Source: Pseudaquabacterium pictum
GTDB lineage: Bacteria > Pseudomonadota > Gammaproteobacteria > Burkholderiales > Burkholderiaceae_C
Reading direction: 5' to 3'
NCBI RefSeq assembly: GCF_005403045.1
Contig: NZ_BJCL01000002.1
Coordinates: 558,001 to 622,000 of the forward strand
Length of the DNA stretch: 64,000 bases
In this document: positions 26,159 to 34,361 of the stretch, one piece after another
Position numbering within the stretch: the stretch's first letter is position 1
How the letters are laid out: each line of letters begins with the position of its first letter
The notes under the pieces: generated by a model
Told to the model about the DNA's origin: nothing
Database searches by the model: none
The model's input: only the letters and a program-made list of their open reading frames with translations
Made by a program: the position numbers and the translations under genes

Positions 26159-26683
26159 TCATCCCAGGCGCGGCGCGCCCAGGTCGATGTCGGGCAGCAC
26201 CACCAGGGCGTCGGCGGTCGCCAGGCTCAGGCGCCAGGCGCCCGCGGCCACGCCGTCGAGGTGGAATTCACCCAGGCCGTCCAGGCTGGCGCGGTGGCCG
26301 TCGGCCTGGCCACCGGCGGGCTGCAGCAGGATCTGGCCGGTTTCGTCCGGGCCCAGCACCTGGCCGGCCAGCGACCAGCCGCCGCCCGGGTGGCGGGTGA
26401 TGCGCAGATCGACATCACGGCCCTCGGCGCTGAACAGCAGGTGGCGGCTGTCGTCGGCACTGCCGCGCATGCCCAGCGCCTGCGGCGGCAGGGCCCAGCT
26501 GTCGAAGCGCAGCACCGCGGCCACCCGGCGCAGCGCGGCGGCCAGCGGCGCGGTGGCCGGTTGCGCCTGCCACAGCGCGAAAGCGGCGTGCAACAGCGCC
26601 GGCGGCGCGTCGGGCAGGGCCTGGCGGGCGCGGTGGGCCAGGGTGGCCAGGGCGTCGTCGGACAGCGGGTGCTCAGGCGTCAT
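26159..26683 (-). CDS. Unknown protein between ECF sigma factor and CHAT protease
   Basis: A 174-residue soluble protein of unknown family. The first ~80 residues are helical (LSDDALATLAHRARQALP, LAAALRRVAAVLRFDSWALP). The C-terminal ~90 residues are a beta domain like a carboxypeptidase-regulatory or prealbumin-like fold: LAGQVLGPDETGQILLQP, then SLDGLGEFHLDGVAAGAWRLSL. Its place directly between the sigma factor and the protease suggests a regulator (an anti-sigma-like protein) or a protease partner. No transmembrane helix, so it would not be a classical membrane anti-sigma factor. The start is ATG 26683; an upstream in-frame Met is less likely. Confidence 0.7.
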   Translation of the reverse strand: MTPEHPLSDDALATLAHRARQALPDAPPALLHAAFALWQAQPATAPLAAALRRVAAVLRFDSWALPPQALGMRGSADDSRHLLFSAEGRDVDLRITRHPGGGWSLAGQVLGPDETGQILLQPAGGQADGHRASLDGLGEFHLDGVAAGAWRLSLATADALVVLPDIDLGAPRLG

Positions 26684-26806
26684 GGCGGTCAGGTCAGGAG
26701 GGGCGGCGGGGCGGTGCACGGTGGGGCAGGCGGTCAGGGCTTGCTCACACAGAGCCGGCCGCCGGCGCGGAAATACATGCTGTCACCAAGTTTTTCATGC
26801 CGGCCA

Positions 26807-27409
26807 TCATTCCAGCAGCGCACGCAGCTTGCCCAGGCAGCGGGCACGGGTGGGGCCGATGCTGCCCACCGGCAGGCCGAGGCGGCGGGCGACCTCCTCG
26901 TACGGCACACGTTCGTCGCTGTCGGTGAACAGCAGGCCCAGCAGGTCGCGGCAGCGGCTGTCCAGGCGGTCGAGTGCGCCGCGCACCGCATGCAGCTGCT
27001 GCAGGTCGTCGAGATGCTGCTCCGGGCCGTCGGTGTCGTCGGCGGCCTCCCAGTCGGGCACGGCCTCGCCGTCGTCGCCCTCGCGGTGCATCGACACGGT
27101 GCGCTGGGCGCGGCGGCGCTGCAGCAAGGCCTCGCGCTTGGCGGTGGTGACGATCCAGGCCTGCAGCCGGCTGGGGTCGGTCAGCCTGGGCAGGTGCTGC
27201 AGCAGGCGGGAGAACACGGTCTGGAACACATCGGCCGCGGCATGCTCGTCGTCGCCCATGCGGCGCACGATGGCGTAGACCAGCCGCTGGTAGCGCATGA
27301 CCAGTGCCTGCCAGGCGCCGGCGTCACCCTGCCGGCAGCGCGCGACCAGGGTGGCGTCGTCGTCAGGGGTGGGCGCAGGCGCGGGAACGGGCGGCATGGC
27401 AGACAGCAT
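26807..27409 (-). CDS. RNA polymerase ECF-type sigma-70 family sigma factor
   Basis: A 200-residue sigma factor. Region 2 is ARCRQGDAGAWQALVMRYQRLVYAIV with AAADVFQTVFSRLLQHLP and the LQAWIVTTAKREALLQRRR segment. Region 4 is LDRLDSRCRDLLGLLF...YEEVARRLGLPVGSIGPTRARCLGKLRALL, a helix-turn-helix for -35 recognition. A variable acidic linker (~30 residues) joins them. A start at the second Met (MPPVPAP, 27397) is also possible. It heads the co-directional CHAT set and probably controls it; no cognate promoter was recognised. Confidence 0.88.
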   Translation of the reverse strand: MLSAMPPVPAPAPTPDDDATLVARCRQGDAGAWQALVMRYQRLVYAIVRRMGDDEHAAADVFQTVFSRLLQHLPRLTDPSRLQAWIVTTAKREALLQRRRAQRTVSMHREGDDGEAVPDWEAADDTDGPEQHLDDLQQLHAVRGALDRLDSRCRDLLGLLFTDSDERVPYEEVARRLGLPVGSIGPTRARCLGKLRALLE

Positions 27410-27457
27410 CGGCAGTCGGCGGATGTTCGCACGCAGGGCCGGCGGCCCGGCACGGCG

Positions 27458-28030
27458 TCAGCCTGCCGCCTGCTGCCAGCGTGCGAACTGCACCACTTCG
27501 TCGGCCACCAGGGCGCAGGCCTGCAGCGCCGCCGGGTCGGCGTCCTGGCCAGGGCCGCCGAACGGCCTGGCCGACGCATTCAGCGTGGCGCCGAAGGGCG
27601 TGGGCCAGCCGCGCAGTGCATGCACCAGCGCGCGCACCGCCGCCAGCGTGCTGCCCATGGCCTGGGCACCGTCGGCACAGACGATGCAGCCCACCGCGCG
27701 GCCCGACAGGTAGACGCGGCTGTCGCCGCGCAGGTCCTCGGTGAAGTCCAGCGCGTTCTTCACCAGGCCGGAGATGCCGCCGTGGTAGGCCGGCGTGGCG
27801 ATCAGCAGGCCGTCGGCGCGGCGCAGCGCGTCGACCAGCGCCAGCGCGGCCGGGCTGCGCTCGCTGCGGGTGGGGTCGAAGATGTCGGCCGGCAGCTGGG
27901 CGCCGCCGAGCAGCAGGGTGTCGCAGCCCTGCTCGGCCGCCCGTGCCAGCGCCACCTGGAGCGCGCGCTCGGACGTGGAGCCGGGCCGGGTGGTGCCGCC
28001 GAGGCCGACGATGAAGGGAACAGTGCGCAT
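27458..28030 (-). CDS. NADPH-dependent FMN reductase family protein
   Basis: A 190-residue flavodoxin-like reductase. Marks are the N-terminal strand VPFIVGLGGTTRPGSTSERAL, which binds FMN phosphate, and LIATPAYHGGISGLVKNALDF, the conserved flavin-contact loop. It reduces free or bound flavin, or quinone-type substrates, with NAD(P)H. It is divergent from the LLM-class flavin monooxygenase 209 bases away, and an FMN reductase could supply reduced flavin to such an enzyme; a functional pair is inferred. Cytoplasmic. Confidence 0.85.
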   Translation of the reverse strand: MRTVPFIVGLGGTTRPGSTSERALQVALARAAEQGCDTLLLGGAQLPADIFDPTRSERSPAALALVDALRRADGLLIATPAYHGGISGLVKNALDFTEDLRGDSRVYLSGRAVGCIVCADGAQAMGSTLAAVRALVHALRGWPTPFGATLNASARPFGGPGQDADPAALQACALVADEVVQFARWQQAAG

Positions 28031-28239
28031 GGAGGCCTTGGAGACAGCAGTGGACAGGACGGCAAACCGCCGCAGTCTAGCCGCCGGGCGGGCGGCCAAT
28101 CTGCACAGGTGGGCGGCGGCAGCGCCAGGGTGACCGCGGCACGGCCCGGATGGACAGCCCCGATTCCGGGCAGTACAACAACCGGCCGGTGTCTTCAGGG
28201 GCCGGGCCCCGCCGGCAACCACCCAAGGAGACAAGTGCA

Positions 28240-29412
28240 ATGAGCCATCGGATGAAGTTCGGCGTGTTCCTGGCCCCGTTCCACAAGCCAGGCATCAACC
28301 CCACACTGGCCCTGGAGCAGGACCTGGAACTGGTGCAGTGGCTGGACCGCTGCGGCTACGACGAAGCCTGGTGCGGCGAGCACCATTCGGCCGGCACCGA
28401 GATCTCGGCCAGCCCGGAGATCTTCATGGCAGTGGCGTCGCAGCGCACCAGGCACATCAAGCTGGGCTCGGGCGTCACCAGCGTCAGTTACCACAACCCG
28501 CTGTGGGTGGCCGAGCGCATCGTGCAGCTCGACCACCTGACCCGCGGCCGGGTGATGCTGGGCCTGGGCCCGGGCTCGCTGCCGTCGGACGGCATCATGG
28601 TCGGCCTGTCGCAGACGCAGACCCGCCCGCTGCTGGAAGAAGGGCTGGACATCATCATGCGCCTGCTCACCACCGAGGAACCGGTCACCTTCAAGAACGA
28701 CCGCTGGGACCTGCGCGGCGCACAGCTGCACCTGAGGCCCTACAGCAATCCGCTGTTCGACGTGGCGATCCCGGCCGTGGCCTCGCCCACCGGGCCGAAG
28801 CTGGCGGGCAAGTACGGCTGCGGCCTGCTGTCCATCGGCGCCACCACCGCCGCGGGCTTCGACGCGCTGGCCCTGCACTGGGATGTGATGGAGGCTCAGG
28901 CCGCCCACTACAAGACCCGGGTCGACCGCAACAAGTGGCGCCTGGTCGGCATGGTGCACTGCGCCGAGACCATGGACCAGGCCTACCGCGACGTGGAATA
29001 CGGCATGGCCCACTGGTTCGACTACTTCCAGGCCGTGGCTGCCTTCCCGCAGATGGCGGTGCCGGGCAGCAACGTGAAGGAGATGATCTCCTTCGTCAAC
29101 GACTCGGGCTTCGGCGCCATCGGCACGCCCGACATGGTGAACAAGCAGATCGAGCGGCTGTGGAAGCAGAGCAACGGCGGCTTCGGCGCCTACCTGATGC
29201 TGGCCCACAACTGGGCCAACTTCGACGCCACCCGCAAGAGCTACGACCTGATCGCCCGCCATGTCTTCCCGCAGTGGCAGGGCCAGATGAGCACGCTGGC
29301 CGCGGCCGAGCGCGCCCGCGCCGCCCGGCCCGAGCTGGCGGCCATCCACAGCCAGGCGGTGGAGGCGGCCACCCAGCGCTACGCGGCCGAGGCGGCGGCG
29401 CGCACGCATTGA
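28240..29412 (+). CDS. LLM class flavin-dependent monooxygenase (luciferase-like)
   Basis: A 390-residue TIM-barrel flavin oxidoreductase of the bacterial luciferase family. Marks are MKFGVFLAPFH, DRCGYDEAWCGEHHSAG, IKLGSGVTSVSYHNPLWVAE and GRVMLGLGPGSLPSDGIMVG. Such enzymes use FMNH2 from a reductase to oxygenate a substrate. The start has a strong AAGGAGAC site. The divergent FMN reductase upstream is a likely reduction partner. Substrate cannot be named. Confidence 0.87.
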   Translation: MSHRMKFGVFLAPFHKPGINPTLALEQDLELVQWLDRCGYDEAWCGEHHSAGTEISASPEIFMAVASQRTRHIKLGSGVTSVSYHNPLWVAERIVQLDHLTRGRVMLGLGPGSLPSDGIMVGLSQTQTRPLLEEGLDIIMRLLTTEEPVTFKNDRWDLRGAQLHLRPYSNPLFDVAIPAVASPTGPKLAGKYGCGLLSIGATTAAGFDALALHWDVMEAQAAHYKTRVDRNKWRLVGMVHCAETMDQAYRDVEYGMAHWFDYFQAVAAFPQMAVPGSNVKEMISFVNDSGFGAIGTPDMVNKQIERLWKQSNGGFGAYLMLAHNWANFDATRKSYDLIARHVFPQWQGQMSTLAAAERARAARPELAAIHSQAVEAATQRYAAEAAARTH

Positions 29413-29437
29413 GCGCAGGCGCGGTTCAGGGCGCCAT

Positions 29438-29926
29438 TCAGGGCGCCTTGCTGCGCACGCCCTCGAAGACCACCTCGGTGCGGCGGTTGCGGGCACGGCC
29501 GGCCTCGCTGGCGTTGTCCGCCACCGGGTTGGCCGGGCCGCGGGCGGCGGTCTGCACCAGCTCGGCTGGCAGGCCCTGGCGCACCAGCGCGTCCTTCACC
29601 GCCGCGGCGCGGCGGGCGGCCAGCTGCTGGTTGTAGGCCGGCGTGCCGACGCTGTCGGTGTGGCCGACCGCCGTCACCGTCTGCCAGCTGACGCCCTGCA
29701 TGCGCCCCACCTCGGCCAGCAGGGCCTGGCGGTCGGCCGGCGACACCGTGTCCGCATCGAAGGCGAAGCGTGCCTCGGCACGCACCACCACCTTCTCCAG
29801 CGGCGGTTGCTGCGCCTGCGCGGTGGTGGCCAGTGCCGTCAGGCACAGCGCCAGCGTGGCCATGGCGTGTGTCGGCCGCGCCGTGGCCTGGTGCGGCATG
29901 GGGATCGGAAGCAGGGACAACATCAT
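29438..29926 (-). CDS. OmpA family protein
   Basis: A 162-residue protein with a hydrophobic export segment (MATLALCLTALATTAQAQ) and a C-terminal OmpA-like peptidoglycan-binding domain. The domain has FAFDADTVSPADRQAL, TAVGHTDSVGTPAYNQQLAARRAAAVKDAL and the terminal ARNRRTEVVF. It would tether the outer envelope or a membrane complex to the cell wall. The two Met codons overlap the stop of the upstream gene (ATGATG), so the pair is translationally coupled. Confidence 0.85.
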   Translation of the reverse strand: MMLSLLPIPMPHQATARPTHAMATLALCLTALATTAQAQQPPLEKVVVRAEARFAFDADTVSPADRQALLAEVGRMQGVSWQTVTAVGHTDSVGTPAYNQQLAARRAAAVKDALVRQGLPAELVQTAARGPANPVADNASEAGRARNRRTEVVFEGVRSKAP

Positions 29927-31722
29927 CGGGGGCCTTTCGGAGCGGAGTGGGACGGGAGATCGGGGCGGTCGGGGCCGGCGTCGGCCACCAGGGTGCCGTC
30001 TGCAGTGGGCGGCGTGGCCGGGCAGGCACGCCACGCCTCGGCGGCGCTGTCCACCAGCGGCCAGCCACTGGTGAGCACCTGGCCGGGCTGCCAGCCGCGC
30101 CAGGCCGGGTCGCCGCCCTGCTGCAACGCCGGCAGCGTGCGGCACAGCGCCTGCGCCAGCCGCTGCAGGGCGTCTTCATCGCCAGCGCCGGGCGATGCCA
30201 CCAGGAAGCTGACCAGACCCGGCGTGGGCTGGCGTCCGCCCGGGCCGTCCACCGACAGCGGCAGGTGCTGGCGCAGCGCCCGCTGGCCGGCGGGGTCGGT
30301 CGCCACCAGTGGCAGCAGGCGGTACTGGTCGGCCAGCCCCGGTGGCACGGCATCGGTCCAGGGGCGACCGGGCCGCCCGACGGTCAGCAGCACCTCGTCG
30401 TCGGCCTGCGGCAACAGCGGCGGGGCACCCTCGGCGGCATGCAGCAGGGCCGGCGCATCGGCGCCGAACATCGCCTGCAGCAGGCCGCGGGCGCTCAGCG
30501 CATCGGCGCTGCCGGCACCCGCCACACGCACCCGCTGGCCACGCACCTGGTGCAGGGACACCAGGGACGAACTGCTGCGCACGATGGCCAGCAGCGGCTC
30601 GGTGTACAGCGGCGTCAGCAGCCGCGGCGCCAGCGCCGGATCGGCCTCGCGGGCCGCCCGCAGGGCGTCGTAGCGCACCACCAGCAGGCCGGGGCCATGG
30701 CGCAGGCGCTGCAGCCCTTCGGCCCAGTCGCCGGTCATCTGCGGCGCCAGCCACACGCCGGCGGCCGGCCCCACCCGTCCCGCCAGATCGGCCACCGGCT
30801 GGGGCAGGCCGCCCGGCGACGCGGCCACCATCAGCGGCCAGGCGCTGGCGGTGGCGTTGGCCACGGGCACCGCGGTCGGGGCGGCGGGCGCCGGCGTGCC
30901 GGCCTGCGCCAACACCACAGCGGTCTTCGGCGGCGACGCTGCCGCGACCCGGCCGCCGGTGAGGTTCCAGGCCAGCAGACCGGTGGCCGCCAGACCCAGC
31001 AAGCCCAGCGCCCAGGCCGGCGCCGGCCGCATGGCCGGCCAGGGCTGCGCCGGGGCGGGGACGGTTGTCGCGGCCAGCGTGGGCGGCGCGGCAGCGGCGC
31101 CTTGCCGCGGCGCACCGGGTTGCGCCGCTGCGGCAGCCACCGTCTGTCCGTCGGGCGGCCAGTGCACCAGCAGGTCGTCCACCGGCAGGCCCTGCATGCG
31201 CACCAGCTCCAGCAGCGGCAGGCTGCCGGCATCGATGGCCAGCAACACCTGCACCGGACGCCGGTCGCGTCCGTCCAGGGCCCAGAAGCCCTGCGCCAGT
31301 GCCTGCAGCCAGGCCGCGGCGGCGGGGTCGTTGCCGGCATCCCGCAGGGCCGCGCCCAGTTGCGGCATCACCAGCAGAACCCGGTCGTCGCGGCCGGGCG
31401 GGCGCCAGTCCAGGGCGCCGCTGCGCGCCATCGGCGCCCAGCCGTCGAAGAAGGCGGCGGCTTCCGACTGGCGCTGGTGGCGCCGGTCCGGCACGGTGTG
31501 CGCCGCGGCCTGCCACACGCCATTCAGCGGGTCAATGTCGCTGTCGCGGCGGCCCAGCAGCGCCATCAGGCCTTGCCGCAGCAAGCCGGCGATGTCCAGG
31601 TCGTCGGGCACCACCAGCACGGTCAGGCGCTGGGCGCGCAAGTGGGTGGCCAGCCAGCGCATGGTGGCAACGTGGCGGCCGGGGCCGGCAGAAGCGTGGG
31701 GCGTTGAAGGGTCGGTGGCCAT
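29923..31722 (-). CDS. Membrane protein: STAND-like N-terminal domain without P-loop + TAXI-like periplasmic domain
   Basis: A 599-residue protein with three parts. Residues ~15-200 align by eye with novel-STAND ATPase domains: LLRQGLMALLG where SLLRAGLLPAL is usual, AAFFDGW, RVLLVMPQLGAAL where VLLVLDQFEE is usual, and VQVLLAIDAGSLPLL where VLLSLRED is usual. The Walker A glycines and lysine are absent (VVPDDLDIAG). A Pro/Ala linker and one transmembrane helix (~225-245, WALGLLGLAATGLLAW) follow. The C-terminal ~330 residues resemble TAXI/TRAP solute receptors (LLTPLYTEPLLAIVR, VRGQRVRVAGAGSADALSARGLL). It is translationally coupled to the OmpA gene. Function unknown; signal sensing across the membrane is inferred. 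Confidence 0.6.
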   Translation of the reverse strand: MATDPSTPHASAGPGRHVATMRWLATHLRAQRLTVLVVPDDLDIAGLLRQGLMALLGRRDSDIDPLNGVWQAAAHTVPDRRHQRQSEAAAFFDGWAPMARSGALDWRPPGRDDRVLLVMPQLGAALRDAGNDPAAAAWLQALAQGFWALDGRDRRPVQVLLAIDAGSLPLLELVRMQGLPVDDLLVHWPPDGQTVAAAAAQPGAPRQGAAAAPPTLAATTVPAPAQPWPAMRPAPAWALGLLGLAATGLLAWNLTGGRVAAASPPKTAVVLAQAGTPAPAAPTAVPVANATASAWPLMVAASPGGLPQPVADLAGRVGPAAGVWLAPQMTGDWAEGLQRLRHGPGLLVVRYDALRAAREADPALAPRLLTPLYTEPLLAIVRSSSSLVSLHQVRGQRVRVAGAGSADALSARGLLQAMFGADAPALLHAAEGAPPLLPQADDEVLLTVGRPGRPWTDAVPPGLADQYRLLPLVATDPAGQRALRQHLPLSVDGPGGRQPTPGLVSFLVASPGAGDEDALQRLAQALCRTLPALQQGGDPAWRGWQPGQVLTSGWPLVDSAAEAWRACPATPPTADGTLVADAGPDRPDLPSHSAPKGPR

Positions 31723-31828
31723 GGCGCGCAGGATCTCAACAGGTTCTGCCAACCTCATACGCAGCCCGGGCCGGGCCGGATGCACCGGAGCGCCGCCAGG
31801 CCTGCCGCGGCATCGCGATAATCGGGTG

Positions 31829-32812
31829 ATGCGGGTATTCAGAGGTCTGGAGGGGGCGGCTGCCATGCACGGCGGCAGCGCGGCGGCGGCCGGCTGTGCC
31901 GTGACCATCGGCAATTTCGACGGCGTGCACCGTGGTCACCAGGCCATGCTGGCGCTGCTCAACAGCGAGGCGCGCCACCGCGGCGTGCCCAGCTGCGTGC
32001 TGACCTTCGAGCCCCATCCGCGCGACTATTTCGCCCGCCTGGCCGGCCAGCCGGCCCAGGCACCGGCGCGCATTGCCACGCTGCGCGACAAGCTCAGCGA
32101 GCTGCAGCGCTGCGGCGTGCAGCAGGCGGTGGTGCTGCGCTTCGACGCCCGGCTGGCCGCGCTGAGCCCCGACGACTTCATTCACCAGGTGCTGCTGCGC
32201 AGCCTGCGCGCCCGCTACGTGCTCGTGGGCGACGACTTCCGCTTCGGTGCCCGCCGCGCCGGCGACTACGCCATGCTCGATGCCGCCGGCGATGCCCACG
32301 GCTTCGACGTGGCCCGCATGCTCAGCTACGAGGTGCATGGCCTGCGCGTCTCGAGCTCGGCCGTGCGCGAGGCGCTGGCCGCCGGCGACATGCCCCGCGC
32401 CGCCGCGCTGCTCGGCCGGCCCTATGCCATCAGCGGCCATGTGGTGCACGGCCGCAAGCTGGGCCGCACGCTGGGTTTCCGCACGCTGAACCTGCGCTTC
32501 GGCCATGCCAAGCCGGCGGCGATGGGCATCTTCGTGGTCGAGGTGCTGGGCCTGGGCGACCGCCCGCTGCCCGGCGTGGCCAGCCTGGGCGTGCGGCCCA
32601 CGGTGGAGGACGCCGGCCGCGTGCTGCTGGAAACCCACTGCCTGGACTGGCCCGCCGGGCTGGCACCCGAAGGCGCCTACGGCCGGCTGATCAGCGTGCG
32701 CCTGCTGCACAAGCTGCATGACGAGCGCAAGTACGCCTCGCTCGATGAACTGCAGGCCGGCATCGCCCAGGACACCGCCGACGCCCAGGCCTGGTTCGCC
32801 GCCCGGCGCTGA
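31829..32812 (+). CDS. ribF: Bifunctional riboflavin kinase / FAD synthetase
   Basis: A 327-residue RibF that phosphorylates riboflavin to FMN and adenylates FMN to FAD. The N-terminal adenylyltransferase domain has VTIGNFDGVHRGHQAML, TFEPHPRDYFAR, YVLVGDDFRFGARRAG and VSSSAVREALAAG. The C-terminal kinase domain has GHVVHGRKLGRTLGFRTLNL and GVASLGVRPTV. The start MRVFRGL is typical for the family. Cytoplasmic, essential in most bacteria. It is divergent from the STAND/TAXI gene. Confidence 0.95.
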   Translation: MRVFRGLEGAAAMHGGSAAAAGCAVTIGNFDGVHRGHQAMLALLNSEARHRGVPSCVLTFEPHPRDYFARLAGQPAQAPARIATLRDKLSELQRCGVQQAVVLRFDARLAALSPDDFIHQVLLRSLRARYVLVGDDFRFGARRAGDYAMLDAAGDAHGFDVARMLSYEVHGLRVSSSAVREALAAGDMPRAAALLGRPYAISGHVVHGRKLGRTLGFRTLNLRFGHAKPAAMGIFVVEVLGLGDRPLPGVASLGVRPTVEDAGRVLLETHCLDWPAGLAPEGAYGRLISVRLLHKLHDERKYASLDELQAGIAQDTADAQAWFAARR

Positions 32813-32836
32813 CCCCACCCTGCCCCAGGAGCTCCG

Positions 32837-34297
32837 ATGCGCGCCGACCCCACGATCACCGATCTCGACGCGCTGGCCCTGTCGCGCGCCATCCACGCCA
32901 GAGAGGTGTCCTGCCGCAGCGTGATGGCGGCCTACCTCGACCGCATCCACCGGCTGAACCCGGCGCTCAACGCGATCGTCAACCTGGCGCCCGACGACAG
33001 CCTGCTGGCCCAGGCCGACGCCTGCGATGCCGAGCTGGCCCAGGGCCGCAGCCGCGGCTGGATGCACGGCCTGCCGCAGGCCATCAAGGACACCGGCCAT
33101 GCGCTGGGTTTTCCCAGCACGCTGGGCTGCAGCCTGCTGAAGGACGTGATGCCGACGCAGGACAGCCTGATGACCGCGCGCATGAAGGCGGCCGGCTGCA
33201 TCGTCGTCGGCAAGACCAACATGCCCGAGTTCGGCCTGGGCTCGCACACCTTCAACGACCTGTTCGGCGCCACGCCCAATGCCTGGGATGCCGCGGTGAC
33301 GGCCGGCGGCAGCAGCGGCGGCGCGGCGGTGGCCTTGGCCCAGCGCCTGCTGCCGGTGGCCGACGGGTCGGACTTCATGGGCTCGCTGCGCAACCCGGCG
33401 GCCTGGGCGAACATCTTCGGTCTGCGGCCCAGCCAGGGCCGGGTGCCGTTCTGGCCGGCGGCCGACACCTGGGTGGCCCAGCTGGGCACCGAAGGCCCGA
33501 TGGCCCGCACCGTGGCCGACCTGGCGGCGCTGTTGTCCACCCAGGCCGGCGCCGACCCGCGCACGCCGCTGGCCATTGCCGAGGGGCCGCAGACCTTCAC
33601 CGTGCCGCAGGGCCAGGCCGCGCTGGAAGCCTTGAGCGGCCTGCGCGTGGGCTGGCTGGGCGATCTGCAGGGCCATCTGGCGATGGACGACGGCCTGCTG
33701 CCGGTGTGCGAAGAAGCCCTGGCCCGCATGGCTGCGCAGGGCGCCATCGTCGAGCCCACGCCGCTGGGCTTCTCGGCCGACGCACTGTGGCAGGCCTGGC
33801 TGGTCTGGCGCCGCGCCCTGGTCGGCCCCAAGGTGGCGGCACTGCTCAAGCAGCCCGGCGCCCGCGCCCACATCAAGACCGAGGCGCTGTGGGAGCACCG
33901 CCAGTCCACCACGCTGGGTTTCCTGGACTTCATGGCCGCCAGCGAGGTGCGCACCGCCTTCCACCAGCACCTGCTGGGCCTGTTCCAGCGCTTCGACGTG
34001 CTGGCCCTGCCGGCCACCCAGGTGTGGCCCTTCCCCATCGGCCAGCGCTGGCCGCGCAGCATCGCCGGCCGCACCATGGACACCTACCACCGCTGGATGG
34101 AGGTGACGCTGTACGCCACCTTCGCCGGCGCGCCGGCCATCAGCGTGCCGGCCGGATTCCATGCCAACGGCCGCTGGCCCGCCGGCCTGCAGCTGATCGG
34201 CAGGCCGCAGGGCGATGCCGCGCTGCTGCGGGTGGCCGCCGGTTGCGAGGCCGCGTCGGCCAGCCTGCTGGCGCGCCGCCCGGACGCGCCCGCCTGA
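32837..34297 (+). CDS. Amidase (amidase signature family)
   Basis: A 486-residue amidase-signature enzyme. The Ser-Ser-Lys catalytic triad is seen as Lys in GLPQAIKDT, the cis-Ser in DGSDFMGSLRNPAAW, and the nucleophilic Ser in TAGGSSGGAAVALA. It lacks the tRNA-binding domain expected for GatA and gatBC are absent, so it is a stand-alone amidase for small amides. Cytoplasmic. It follows ribF by 24 bases with an AGGAGC site and may be co-transcribed. Substrate unknown. Confidence 0.87.
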   Translation: MRADPTITDLDALALSRAIHAREVSCRSVMAAYLDRIHRLNPALNAIVNLAPDDSLLAQADACDAELAQGRSRGWMHGLPQAIKDTGHALGFPSTLGCSLLKDVMPTQDSLMTARMKAAGCIVVGKTNMPEFGLGSHTFNDLFGATPNAWDAAVTAGGSSGGAAVALAQRLLPVADGSDFMGSLRNPAAWANIFGLRPSQGRVPFWPAADTWVAQLGTEGPMARTVADLAALLSTQAGADPRTPLAIAEGPQTFTVPQGQAALEALSGLRVGWLGDLQGHLAMDDGLLPVCEEALARMAAQGAIVEPTPLGFSADALWQAWLVWRRALVGPKVAALLKQPGARAHIKTEALWEHRQSTTLGFLDFMAASEVRTAFHQHLLGLFQRFDVLALPATQVWPFPIGQRWPRSIAGRTMDTYHRWMEVTLYATFAGAPAISVPAGFHANGRWPAGLQLIGRPQGDAALLRVAAGCEAASASLLARRPDAPA

Positions 34298-34361
34298 GCA
34301 GGCGGCGGCTGCAGCACAATTCCAGGGCCTGGGCGCCGTCGGCCCGCGTGGCATCCCTGCC

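Noticed and set aside
23242-26400. A 1,052-codon plus-strand open frame
   Set aside because: It is antisense to the CHAT protease gene, whose domains are clear; the antisense translation has no recognisable domain and shadow-type composition.
26734-26806. Very short peptides (14-20 codons) between the sigma factor and the small unknown gene, one beginning at an ATG overlapping the sigma stop
   Set aside because: Too short and without a ribosome site or conservation evidence to call a gene.
20552-28030. The CHAT set as a CRISPR type III-E (craspase-like) locus
   Set aside because: No CRISPR array, gRAMP/Cas7-11 or cas genes are seen in the window.
32837-34297. Amidase as GatA of the tRNA-dependent amidotransferase
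   Set aside because: No gatB or gatC nearby, and the sequence fits stand-alone amidases.
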